Below, piece by piece: positions 53,440 to 59,970 of a stretch of DNA of 64,000 nucleotides. Within the stretch, counting starts at the first letter, position 1. Every line of letters begins with the position of its first letter. The notes below the pieces were generated by a model. The model worked only from the letters and a program-made list of their open reading frames with translations, did not search any database and was not told where the DNA came from. The position numbers were made by a program, and so were the translations under genes. The DNA comes from an uncultured Bacilli bacterium (GTDB taxonomy: Bacteria; Bacillota_I; Bacilli_A; RF39; UBA660): NCBI GenBank assembly GCA_910576925.1, contig CAJTKB010000002.1:1-64000 (forward strand), given 5' to 3'.

Positions 53440-53912
53440 AATTTTCTTATCCCTTCTATTCTTACTTTTTGTTCTTTCTCATAATACTTGTCATAGAGCT
53501 TGTCCAGTCTTTCATAACTGTAATTGTCTAAATCTTGATATGTTACCTTTGTACCTTCTTTTGATAACTTCCTTATCAAAGCTTTTATTAGCAAGCATTT
53601 CTTATAATGAGTGCTATTGTATTCATTTAATAGCATTGTTTTATGACATAAGTTACAATCTATTAGATAATCATTTTTAAGTTTTTCTTTTTTATTTAAC
53701 GTTAATAAGCCATCAACTAAATCGAATGGACTGGGTATTTTTTTTCTTTTTATTTCATCTTGTAAATATTCATCTAACTTTTTAACAACTTCTTCGCATT
53801 TATAATTTTTTAAAACTCTATACCATTCTTCCGAAACTTCATCTGCCTTAGCCATATTTTGATAATGAACTCTAACTCTATCTAAAAGTTTACAAACCTC
53901 TGTATCGTCCAC
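53433..53912 (-). CDS. Replicative helicase loader/inhibitor (G39P-like)
   Basis: 159 residues. EVCKLLDRVRVHYQNMAKAD then EWYRVLKNYKCEEVVKKLDE and PSPFDLVDGL resemble the N-terminal domain of G39P-type loaders that hold DnaB-family helicase. A CxxC-like pair (CNLCHK) follows. It overlaps the replication initiator gene by 23 bp. Confidence 0.75.
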   Translation of the reverse strand: MDDTEVCKLLDRVRVHYQNMAKADEVSEEWYRVLKNYKCEEVVKKLDEYLQDEIKRKKIPSPFDLVDGLLTLNKKEKLKNDYLIDCNLCHKTMLLNEYNSTHYKKCLLIKALIRKLSKEGTKVTYQDLDNYSYERLDKLYDKYYEKEQKVRIEGIRKLC

Positions 53913-54717
53913 TTTTTTTCTCCTCTTCTATTTGTTTTCTTATTTTGTCCCATTTACTAGGTTCTTTTTCTTTATCAAGCTCTTTATTCTGATTTTTTTT
54001 ATCTCTAAATTTCTTAATATAAGCCTCTGCTTCTTGTAAAGTCCTTACATTAGCTTTCTGCCAATTGTAAATAATTCTATCTATGTAGTTTATATAAAAC
54101 ACACCATTCGTAACACTTTCAGCAATAGCTAGTTTTATAAGCTCTACTGGATAAGTCCAAGTTTTAATTTTCTCTTTTTCTAACGGAGTAGTAAATCTTC
54201 CAAATTCTTTTTCTAAGATTTCATTCACCTTTCCAAACGTTTCATTGTCCATATTAGATGTACTAATATTATTAGTAATTACTATACTACTCTCTTCTTT
54301 TCTATACTCTTCTATACTATTCTCTTCTATACTGGGTTGCCAGTTGGTTGCCAAATGGTTGCCAGGAGTATTTTGGTCTTTTAAATTATAGATTTTTTCA
54401 TCTACTACAAGTTGTTTTTTTTCATTAACATACATCGTTGGGTTATATCTATCTTTTCGTATTGTATTGTGTATAAGCCAATGTCTAACAACACATACCT
54501 TACTTTCAAATGGTATTAGATATCTCTTTAATATTAATAGTTTAAAATCGTCTTCTTTAGCTCCTATAACGCGCATAATTGAATTACAATTATCTATGAA
54601 GCCATCATCATCTGCTCTAATATTTAAGTGAAAGTATAATGCTTGTGTTGTTAAAGGCATATCTAGAAAGTCGTCACTATCTGCTATAGTTTTATCAAAC
54701 ATTCGTTTTTGTGCCAT
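53890..54717 (-). CDS. Phage replication initiator with DnaD-type domain
   Basis: 275 residues. N-terminal winged-helix part (RMFDKTIADSDDFLDMPLTT and ALYFHLNIRADDDGFIDN) typical of phage replisome organisers, then a variable Ser/Asn-rich linker and a DnaD-like helical domain (TFGKVNEILEKEFGRFTTPL). The linker encodes direct repeats that may be the replication origin. It should bind its own gene and recruit the loader encoded next. Confidence 0.88.
   Translation of the reverse strand: MAQKRMFDKTIADSDDFLDMPLTTQALYFHLNIRADDDGFIDNCNSIMRVIGAKEDDFKLLILKRYLIPFESKVCVVRHWLIHNTIRKDRYNPTMYVNEKKQLVVDEKIYNLKDQNTPGNHLATNWQPSIEENSIEEYRKEESSIVITNNISTSNMDNETFGKVNEILEKEFGRFTTPLEKEKIKTWTYPVELIKLAIAESVTNGVFYINYIDRIIYNWQKANVRTLQEAEAYIKKFRDKKNQNKELDKEKEPSKWDKIRKQIEEEKKSGRYRGL
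54335..54367. repeat. Three 11-bp iterons inside the initiator gene, likely replication origin
   Basis: GGTTGCCA occurs at 54335-54342, 54346-54353 and 54357-54364, exactly 11 bp apart, so every copy faces the same side of the helix. An AT-rich stretch lies to the left (54280-54330) with three CTATACT motifs. Lambda-type phages place the origin within the initiator gene. Confidence 0.7.
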
Positions 54718-54745
54718 TTATACTCTCCTTTACTATATTGTCATA

Positions 54746-54952
54746 TTAATTTTTAAAAACTTCATCGTGATATATCTTACTTGTTAGTTCCTTAATTTTT
54801 TCTTCGTATAAATTTAACAATTTTCTGTATTTTTCTATTGCAAACGTTTCTACTCTATATCTTTTTAGTTCTGCTTCAAGTATTTTCAGTTTAAGTTTTA
54901 ATTCTTCATTCTCCTGCTGTAGTTCTATATTTATTTTTTCTATTTTTTGCAT
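54746..54952 (-). CDS. 68-residue coiled-coil protein
   Basis: A helix-only protein (MQKIEKINIELQQENEELKL) with a heptad pattern. It is between the initiator gene and the structured RNA element. Function unknown. Confidence 0.55.
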   Translation of the reverse strand: MQKIEKINIELQQENEELKLKLKILEAELKRYRVETFAIEKYRKLLNLYEEKIKELTSKIYHDEVFKN

Positions 54953-54970
54953 AGCATTCCTTTCTTATTC

Positions 54971-55079
54971 AGGCACTCTATGAAGACTAGAATTTTAGAT
55001 AAGGAGAATTTATATTTTTATTATTTAAAGTAACGTGTGCAATAAATATATAATTAATTCTAATCTTCACAGAGTACCC
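54971..55079 (-). ncRNA. Long hairpin in the early transcript, candidate regulatory RNA
   Basis: Two 24-nt arms (55079-55056 and 54994-54971) pair fully in the minus-strand RNA: 20 Watson-Crick pairs and 4 G-U pairs, with a 61-nt loop. All the imperfect positions are G-U, never A-C, in this orientation, which points to selection on RNA. The loop is AU-rich with a short TTGCAC...AATAAT promoter-like stretch. It lies in the early region between a 23-residue gene and a coiled-coil gene. The 5' arm of the hairpin follows the genes that start the early operon, so it may be an attenuator or processed RNA. Confidence 0.5.
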
Positions 55080-55094
55080 GAATTGTTTTAAATT

Positions 55095-55166
55095 TTAATT
55101 ATTCATAATTTCTTCTAAGAGCTTGTCCATCTCTTCATCTGTTAAATATTCAACTAGTTTAATCAT
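55095..55166 (-). CDS. 23-residue peptide
   Basis: ATG 55166 is preceded by AAAGGAG and overlaps the stop of the 62-residue gene (ATGA). The peptide is MIKLVEYLTDEEMDKLLEEI then MNN, an amphipathic acidic helix. Coupled and with a strong ribosome site, it is plausible despite its size. Confidence 0.5.
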   Translation of the reverse strand: MIKLVEYLTDEEMDKLLEEIMNN

Positions 55167-55351
55167 TTCTGCTCTCCTTTAAAGTTTTTAATTTCATAAT
55201 AAGTACATAATCTGCCCATTTTCTTATCACATTTGCTTGATAAGTCATCAAAATTATTTCCACTTGTTGCAATACCTTTGAAAATAATAGATAACAATAA
55301 AGTAGTTATTAATGTATATTTAACCTTATTCTTTAGTCTTACTTTCTTCAT
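55163..55351 (-). CDS. 62-residue protein with an N-terminal membrane helix or signal
   Basis: A basic start (KKVRLKNKVK) and a hydrophobic stretch (about 12-27) precede a polar segment with three Cys. It could be exported or membrane-anchored. Not recognised. Confidence 0.55.
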   Translation of the reverse strand: MKKVRLKNKVKYTLITTLLLSIIFKGIATSGNNFDDLSSKCDKKMGRLCTYYEIKNFKGEQK

Positions 55352-55430
55352 TTTGACTCCTTTATTTTTTATCTAAAGTGTGTTATACTTTAGATGTTAT
55401 TTTTTTTAACAAGGGCTTTTTCGTAACTGG

Positions 55431-55565
55431 TTAAGCCCCTTTTTTGTTTGTAATTTTTAAATTGATAATATCTAAATTTTCTTGAATTGATAAAAGATAC
55501 ATTAAATAATCAACCATTTCTATAGATTTACTATTTAATTCTTTTTTAACTTCTTTTAATTCCAT
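55431..55565 (-). CDS. 44-residue early protein
   Basis: ATG at 55565 after a GAGAGGTG site, stop at 55431 inside a hairpin (55411-55446, stem AAGGGCTT with AAGCCCCTT). It is the first gene of the early minus-strand transcript. It starts MELKEVKKELNSKSIEMVDY and has a leucine-rich helix. Not recognised. The hairpin has its T run on the plus strand, so it is not a clear terminator for this gene. Confidence 0.5.
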   Translation of the reverse strand: MELKEVKKELNSKSIEMVDYLMYLLSIQENLDIINLKITNKKGA

Positions 55566-55631
55566 TTTTTACACCTCTCTATATCTTATGTCGTAAAATG
55601 TCATTTCTTGTTTTAGTTTGGTCACTATATA

Positions 55632-55652
55632 CAAATATTCAAAGAATACTTG
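55632..55652. promoter_or_regulatory. Inverted repeat between divergent genes, candidate operator
   Basis: CAAATATTC and GAATACTTG (one mismatch, 3-bp centre) lie between the start of the early minus-strand genes and the DUF2513 promoter on the plus strand. It is a possible binding site for one of the XRE regulators. Confidence 0.45.
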
Positions 55653-55677
55653 AATTTTTTTTAATATTGAATAATTC

Positions 55678-55706
55678 TTGTTTCACTCTCCTTACAGACT
55701 TATAAT
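55678..55706 (+). promoter_or_regulatory. Promoter of the DUF2513 gene
   Basis: TTGTTT (55678-55683), 17-nt spacer, perfect TATAAT (55701-55706). The ribosome site AAGGAGG at 55715 comes almost immediately. Confidence 0.75.
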
Positions 55707-55729
55707 AAAACTTGGAAGGAGGTATTACT

Positions 55730-56101
55730 TTGAAATTAAAGCAAGATTGTATTAGAGATACACTTTTGTTCCTTGAAAAAAATATGTCTAGAACTGGTTT
55801 CTTTAGTAGTCATTCAATTCAATTAGATAATTTTTCAACAGAAGATATTGATTACACCGTTGAAAAATTAAGTGAAGCTGGGTACTTAACTCTTGCCTCA
55901 ATATATTGTGATGGTCATATTTTAATCAGATGCATAACCTATGATGGGCACCAATTTCTAGATAATATTCGTGATGATAAAGTTTGGGCTAAAACAAAGT
56001 TAGTGTTATCAAAATTTTCATCTACTTCTATGTCATTTGTTCAAGAAGTAGCATCACAAGTTATATCAAATATCATTAGTAACAGTTTATACAAAAAGTA
56101 A
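55730..56101 (+). CDS. DUF2513 family protein
   Basis: About 123 residues. MKLKQDCIRDTLLFLEKNMS, YTVEKLSEAGYLTL and YDGHQFLDNIRDDKVWAKTK are typical of DUF2513, found in Firmicutes prophages near the switch. Translation is set at the TTG at 55730 because AAGGAGG lies 7 nt upstream; a TTG at 55712 overlaps the site. A winged-helix-like fold suggests DNA binding. Its promoter faces right, opposite to the early genes. Confidence 0.78.
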   Translation: MKLKQDCIRDTLLFLEKNMSRTGFFSSHSIQLDNFSTEDIDYTVEKLSEAGYLTLASIYCDGHILIRCITYDGHQFLDNIRDDKVWAKTKLVLSKFSSTSMSFVQEVASQVISNIISNSLYKK

Positions 56102-56103
56102 AA

Positions 56104-56304
56104 TTATTTAAAATTTGCTTTTTCTGTATTAATAAATATTTGCTCTGGTAAAACTGTCATTTTCAATTCAATGTGTATAATAGGTTCGACTTCAATTCTT
56201 GAAATTGTCCATTTATTAACACTATGTGATATATCTAATCCATCAAGTTTAATTTCTGTCTTATCATCTCTGCAATTTAAAAATAATTTATTTAAATCTT
56301 CCAT
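56104..56304 (-). CDS. Small protein next to the Cro-like gene
   Basis: 66 residues, no recognised motif, partly beta-rich (EVEPIIHIELKMTVLPEQIF). It is 8 bp downstream of the Cro-like gene and convergent with DUF2513 (2 bp apart). Function unknown. Confidence 0.5.
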   Translation of the reverse strand: MEDLNKLFLNCRDDKTEIKLDGLDISHSVNKWTISRIEVEPIIHIELKMTVLPEQIFINTEKANFK

Positions 56305-56312
56305 ACTCTCTC

Positions 56313-56531
56313 CTATTCTTTTTGCTCATAAAATTTTGTCCAATCTAATCCTAAGATACTGGCTATCCTTTTTGCTAATTTAGGTTTGGGAGTTCTTTTT
56401 CCTCTTTCCCACCAAAATATAGCTTGCTGTGTAACTCCTACTTCTTTAGCGAGTTGTGGATAAGTGAAACCTCTATCAATTCTTGCTTGAATTAGCCAAT
56501 GCCTGACTGGTTCTGTTGATCTTCCTGCCAT
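56313..56531 (-). CDS. Cro-like XRE regulator
   Basis: 72 residues, a single HTH: FTYPQLAKEVGVTQQAIFWW ERGKR, with the second recognition helix intact. First gene leftward from the switch region, divergent from the CI-like gene, as expected of Cro. A GGAGGTGATTAA site precedes the ATG at 56531. Confidence 0.82.
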   Translation of the reverse strand: MAGRSTEPVRHWLIQARIDRGFTYPQLAKEVGVTQQAIFWWERGKRTPKPKLAKRIASILGLDWTKFYEQKE

Positions 56532-56677
56532 TTAATCACCTCCTTGATTTCTGTAACTTATTGTTGTATAATTTAGTTGTCTATTTTTTAAATAGATAAA
56601 AAACTTATCGTGGTATAAATTAAATATTATCTTTCTAAATTACCATTTTATTTTTTTATTAGTGGCAATAAGAAAAA

Positions 56678-56785
56678 ATGAAAAGTATATTTAAAAAAGG
56701 ATTAAGTTTTTTTAAAAATCTTTTTGCTAATGGAATAAGTATTATTATCATAATTAGTAACAATAACACCATTAATAAGAAGTGA
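56678..56785 (+). CDS. 35-residue hydrophobic peptide in the switch region
   Basis: ATG 56678 to TGA 56785: a Lys/Phe-rich amphipathic start (KSIFKKGLSFFKNLF), then an Ile run (ISIIIIISN) and a polar tail. A terminator follows within 5 bp. Its ribosome site is weak (AAGAAAAA). It resembles a type I toxin in size and character, but no antisense RNA is evident. It could be chance in AT-rich DNA. Confidence 0.3.
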   Translation: MKSIFKKGLSFFKNLFANGISIIIIISNNNTINKK

Positions 56786-56789
56786 CCTT

Positions 56790-56832
56790 GATATCAAGTT
56801 AGTTTACCAGACAGAGCTTGATATCTTTTTTT
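56790..56832 (+). terminator. Terminator within the switch region
   Basis: Stem GATATCAAG (56790-56798) with CTTGATATC (56817-56825), then seven T on the plus strand. Its presence between the two regulators suggests a short plus-strand transcript upstream of it. Confidence 0.7.
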
Positions 56833-56934
56833 ATACAACAATTTTTGTAATCTTGCGTATAGCTTGATTACATATTTATCATACAACAAGTTGTTTCTTA
56901 TGTCAATAAAAAAAAGTAATTTAATTATAACGAA

Positions 56935-56964
56935 TTGTTTATAATTGTAATTTTGTTGTATTAT
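56935..56964 (+). promoter_or_regulatory. Promoter of the CI-like repressor gene
   Basis: TTGTTT (56935-56940), 18-nt spacer, TATTAT (56959-56964). The -10 sits inside an operator-like motif, consistent with autoregulation. Confidence 0.6.
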
Positions 56965-56984
56965 AAGCGCAAGGAGGTATCTTT

Positions 56985-57344
56985 ATGTTTGGAGAAAGAC
57001 TAAAATATTTACGAGAAAACAAAAACTTACTTCAAAAAGAATTAGGAGATGCTTTAAATGTTACTTCTCAAACTGTGAGTGGCTGGGAAATTAATAGAAC
57101 AAAACCAGATTATGATATGTTGGTTACTATAGCAAATTTTTTTGAAGTTACTATTGACTATTTATTAGGTAATGAGATGAAAGCAACTAAAATTGAAAAT
57201 GAATTAAAAGAAAAAGAAGCGTTGAAACAGTTATTAATAAAAAATGGATATATGAAAGAAAACGAAAATTTAAGCGACGAGGAATTAAATAAGCTTATGA
57301 AATTTGTGGTTAATAATAAAGATATATTGAAAGGAAATAAATAA
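56985..57344 (+). CDS. CI-like XRE repressor
   Basis: 119 residues. HTH_3 domain GERLKYLRENKNLLQKELGD and ALNVTSQTVSGWEINRTKPD, then a short helical tail (NEELNKLMKFVVNNKDILKG). It has no LexA-type peptidase, so induction must use another route. An AAGGAGG site precedes the ATG. Its stop overlaps the start of the next gene (TAATG), so the two are co-translated. Confidence 0.85.
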   Translation: MFGERLKYLRENKNLLQKELGDALNVTSQTVSGWEINRTKPDYDMLVTIANFFEVTIDYLLGNEMKATKIENELKEKEALKQLLIKNGYMKENENLSDEELNKLMKFVVNNKDILKGNK

Positions 57345-58144
57345 TGATGATTTCAAAAAAGAAGAATGGATTAAAGTCCTCAAATGCATCAAGTATTGAA
57401 GGAAAAAATATTGAAGGCAGAACGATAATTTCTTCTAAATGGATTATTGATTATTTATTAAAATTAATAGATAATAATCTTAATTGTGAATTATATACTT
57501 TTATAGAATTTTTTCCCATATATAAAGCAAAAATTAAAAGTTTAATCAAATATAAAGTCTCTGAAATACCCGAAAAGTTTTTAACAAAACCAGATATCAA
57601 CGTTATTATTGCTTTTATTGAATATCTAAAATCTGATATAGACAAAGAATACAAAATGGATATATATGTAAATTTAATTATGAAAAACATAGATGTTAGA
57701 AATAAGAAAATAATTCATAATTCTTTCTTATCAATTATTAAAGATTTAAATTATAATGATATCTTGCTATTAGATAATTTACGAAAAATAAAAAAAGAAG
57801 ATATTATAAGCTTAAATGTAATAGATAACAATTCAAATATTATTGATATATTTAATTGTGAGAAATACTTTACCTTCATAAAACATAATATAAATTTAGA
57901 TGAGTTGACAATTTCTATTAATAACCTAATACGATTAAATTTAATTTCTCTTTTTATGTCATCGCAAAAAAAAGAGAACATTTTAGAAAACTGGATAAAT
58001 ATCTTGCATTCAGAAACAATAAAGAACATTTCTAAGGAACAGAAATGTGATTTACAATTTCAAGCAAAGCAAAGTGGTTATATATCATTAACTAATTTAG
58101 GAGAGATTATTGCAAATCTATGTATTATAGAAAATTATATTTAA
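57344..58144 (+). CDS. Abi-alpha-like (DUF4393-type) protein co-transcribed with the repressor
   Basis: 266 residues. The pattern in the second half, ILLLDNLRKIK then INNLIRLNLISL and a C-terminal QSGYISLTNLGEIIANLCI, resembles DUF4393/Abi-alpha proteins, found in phages and defence loci. The first half is predicted helical. It is expressed with the CI-like repressor in the lysogen, a typical place for superinfection-resistance cargo. The function is inferred from family and location. Confidence 0.55.
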   Translation: MMISKKKNGLKSSNASSIEGKNIEGRTIISSKWIIDYLLKLIDNNLNCELYTFIEFFPIYKAKIKSLIKYKVSEIPEKFLTKPDINVIIAFIEYLKSDIDKEYKMDIYVNLIMKNIDVRNKKIIHNSFLSIIKDLNYNDILLLDNLRKIKKEDIISLNVIDNNSNIIDIFNCEKYFTFIKHNINLDELTISINNLIRLNLISLFMSSQKKENILENWINILHSETIKNISKEQKCDLQFQAKQSGYISLTNLGEIIANLCIIENYI

Positions 58145-58157
58145 TATTTCTTACTAT

Positions 58158-58167
58158 AAAAGCACTA
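58158..58167 (+). terminator. Left half of a terminator split by the IS element
   Basis: AAAAGCACTA, 13 bp after the Abi-like stop. It pairs perfectly with TAGTGCTTTT at 59615-59624 on the far side of the IS. Joined, they form a 10-bp stem with an A-rich 6-nt loop and a T tail. Confidence 0.75.
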
Positions 58168-58170
58168 AAA

Positions 58171-58195
58171 TGAACTGAACCCCAAAAGTTGGACA
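58171..58195 (+). repeat. Left inverted repeat of the IS
   Basis: Agrees with the right end in 18 of 25 positions, including the first 3, TGAACCCC and TTGGACA. Confidence 0.85.
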
Positions 58196-58210
58196 GTTTA
58201 TAAATAGTTT

Positions 58211-59059
58211 CTAATTAAAGGATTGTAACCTGTAATTTACGGGAGATAGTCCTTTTAATTTTACTTTAATTCTATCATAATTATAATATTTAATATAGTC
58301 ATCGATTGCTAAAATTAGTTCATCTATTGTTTTATAACTTTCTTCTTGGTCATAAAACATTTCAGTTTTAAGAAGTCCAAAGAAATTCTCCATCATTCCG
58401 TTATCCATGCTGTTTCCTTTTCTAGACATGCTTTGCTTAATACCTTTATTCTTTAATCGTTGTTGATAAGAAGCATGCTGGTATTGCCAACCTTGATCAG
58501 AATGAAATATTAAACCTTCTAAATTTCTATCATTAAATGCTTTATCTAACATATCATTTATTTGTTCTAGATTTGGAGATTTAGATGTATTGTAAGATAC
58601 TATTTCACCATTAAATCCGTCTAGTATTGGTGATAAATAAATCTTTTCTCCACGAAGATTGAATTCAGTAACATCTGTATACCATTTCTGATTTGGTTTA
58701 GCTGCAGAGAATTCTCGATTAATATAATTATCTGCTATTTTACCAACTGTTCCTTTATATGATGAATATTTTCTTTTGTTTCTTTTTAAAGGTTTTAATC
58801 CTAACTTCACCATTATTCTATAAACTTTCTTGTGATTAACATTATAACCTTGATTTCTAAGTTCTAATGTTATCCTACGATAGCCATATCTTTCTTTATT
58901 ATTTATAAATATTTCTTTAATTTTATCAATTATTTCATTATTTTTTTCATCTTTATCTGTTTTAGATAAAGTATAATAATATACTGATTTTGCTAAACCA
59001 GATATCTTTAGAAGAATCTTTAATGAATATGTTAGCCGAAGTTCACTTACAACATTTAC
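58211..59059 (-). CDS. IS3-family transposase OrfB, fused to OrfA by -1 frameshift
   Basis: 282 residues from the shift point. Begins with VNVVSELRLTYSLKILLKIS; then the HTH_21 stretch RYGYRRITLELRNQGYNVNH and the integrase core with DDE in QKWYTDVTEF, FHSDQGWQYQH and GNSMDNGMMENFFGLLKTEM. The C-terminus YNYDRIKVKLKGLSPVNYR is standard. There is no ATG at the start, so it is made as OrfAB by slipping -1 on AAAAAG (59064-59059). Confidence 0.9.
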   Translation of the reverse strand, partial: VNVVSELRLTYSLKILLKISGLAKSVYYYTLSKTDKDEKNNEIIDKIKEIFINNKERYGYRRITLELRNQGYNVNHKKVYRIMVKLGLKPLKRNKRKYSSYKGTVGKIADNYINREFSAAKPNQKWYTDVTEFNLRGEKIYLSPILDGFNGEIVSYNTSKSPNLEQINDMLDKAFNDRNLEGLIFHSDQGWQYQHASYQQRLKNKGIKQSMSRKGNSMDNGMMENFFGLLKTEMFYDQEESYKTIDELILAIDDYIKYYNYDRIKVKLKGLSPVNYRLQSFN

Positions 59060-59562
59060 TTTTTCTTCTGTTGTTGATTCTTCCTTGCTTGAACAACGGC
59101 TCTCAATTTTTTTGAGTATTCTAGCTCAGCCTTCAAATATAAATTCTCTTCTTGTAATCGTTTTATAGTTTCATCTTTAGTTTCTTTAGATTTTTTCTTC
59201 GTTACTTTTGGCATAGTTGGACGCCCTCGCTTTCGTTCAACTATATTATAACCATTTTCTTTATATTTTGAAATCCAGTTTGATAGCATTCCATGACTAG
59301 GTAATCCTAAATCTATAGAAACTGCCCAGGTAGATTCCCCTTTATTTAAAACTCTATTTATTGCATCTATTTTGAAAGTTAAAGAATATCTTTTATTTTT
59401 CTTTTTTTGCACTATCTTGTATCCATGTCTCTCAATTAATCTAACTAAATATTTCACTCGTCTTGCATCAATTTTATATTCTTGATGAACAGTTTCAAGA
59501 GAGACACCTTTTTTTCTTTTATTATATATTTCAACTTTATCCTCATAACTTAATTTAGACAT
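59056..59562 (-). CDS. IS3-family OrfA
   Basis: 168 residues with two HTH motifs: SKLSYEDKVEIYNKRKKGVS (HTH_29-like) and WAVSIDLGLPSHGMLSNWIS, then a leucine-zipper-like region. The C-terminus is basic (QARKNQQQKKK). It overlaps OrfB, with the AAAAAG slip site next to its stop. Confidence 0.9.
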   Translation of the reverse strand: MSKLSYEDKVEIYNKRKKGVSLETVHQEYKIDARRVKYLVRLIERHGYKIVQKKKNKRYSLTFKIDAINRVLNKGESTWAVSIDLGLPSHGMLSNWISKYKENGYNIVERKRGRPTMPKVTKKKSKETKDETIKRLQEENLYLKAELEYSKKLRAVVQARKNQQQKKK

Positions 59563-59583
59563 ATAAAAACCTCGCTTCTATTT

Positions 59584-59608
59584 TGTCCAAGAAACGGGGT
59601 TCATATCA
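59584..59608 (-). repeat. Right inverted repeat of the IS
   Basis: Reads inward TGATATGAACCCCGTTTCTT then GGACA on the minus strand. Confidence 0.85.
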
Positions 59609-59613
59609 AAAAA

Positions 59614-59709
59614 CTAGTGCTTTTTACTTTGTTCTATTAACCACTTAATAAATTGTTTGTACACTCCCTGCTTTTTTAAATAATTATAGAATTTATCAAA
59701 ATTATTCAA
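59614..59709 (-). CDS. 31-residue amphipathic peptide divergent from the LytTR regulator
   Basis: A TTG at 59709 preceded by AGGGGGTG encodes MNNFDKFYNYLKKQGVYKQF then IKWLIEQSKKH, a basic amphipathic helix. Its stop codon lies in the terminator half at 59615-59624. The frame stays open further upstream, without a good start, to a TAG near 59810, so a remnant of a larger gene is also possible. Confidence 0.4.
   Translation of the reverse strand: MNNFDKFYNYLKKQGVYKQFIKWLIEQSKKH
59615..59624 (+). terminator. Right half of the terminator split by the IS
   Basis: TAGTGCTTTT followed by T, the complement of 58158-58167. Before the insertion it would have served the plus-strand Abi-like gene and, with its A run, probably the minus-strand peptide gene as well. 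Confidence 0.75.
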
Positions 59710-59868
59710 CTTAATCACCCCCTGTTCTATTTTAGATAAATATTTAATATTTTTTGGAAATGATATATAATCGTACTCATCAACTTGTAGTTTTCTGCAT
59801 TTCTAGCAACTTACAATATCATAAAACAAATGAAAATACGTTTTTTTACCTTTAAAGCTTAAAAATAG

Positions 59869-59943
59869 ACCTTCAAAATAAGTGAAGGTAAAAAATTAAT
59901 GGAAATAATTACAAAAAAAATAATTAATAAGTTTTGCTATAAT
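59869..59943 (+). promoter_or_regulatory. Regulatory region of the LytTR regulator gene
   Basis: An extended -10 (TGCTATAAT, 59935-59943) without a recognisable -35. Upstream is an inverted repeat ACCTTCA (59869-59875) / TGAAGGT (59883-59889), and another ACCTTT at 59848. This is the layout of an activator-dependent promoter. The protein may control itself. Confidence 0.5.
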
Positions 59944-59970
59944 TTTTTTAGAATGAAGAGGTTATAGTTT

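Larger units (their letters stand above)
56561..56963. promoter_or_regulatory. Switch region with repeated TTGTTGTAT-type operators
   Basis: The 454-bp gap between the Cro-like and CI-like genes. TTGTTGTATA (56561-56570), TTATACAACAA (56831-56841), ATACAACAA (56881-56889) and TTGTTGTATTA (56953-56963) are copies of one motif in both orientations. The last overlaps the -10 of the CI-like promoter. They are likely CI/Cro operators. The palindrome CTTGATATCAAG (56787-56798) is also here. Confidence 0.6.
58171..59608 (-). mobile_element. IS3-family (IS150-type) insertion sequence, 1438 bp
   Basis: The ends are 25-bp imperfect inverted repeats at 58171-58195 and 59584-59608: both begin TGA and share TGAACCCC and TTGGACA at the same offsets. 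A 3-bp AAA (possibly AAAA) target duplication flanks it. Two overlapping minus-strand frames encode OrfA and OrfB. The catalytic DDE residues are intact, so it could be mobile. It lies between the Abi-like gene and the LytTR regulator. Confidence 0.9.

Noticed and set aside
55020..55055. Promoter inside the loop of the long RNA hairpin
   Set aside because: The TTGCAC box has no convincing -10 at 16-18 nt; AT-rich sequence gives such matches often.
57451..58029. Minus-strand frames of 79 and 92 codons under the Abi-like gene
   Set aside because: Hydrophobic antisense products of an AT-rich gene; no start signals.
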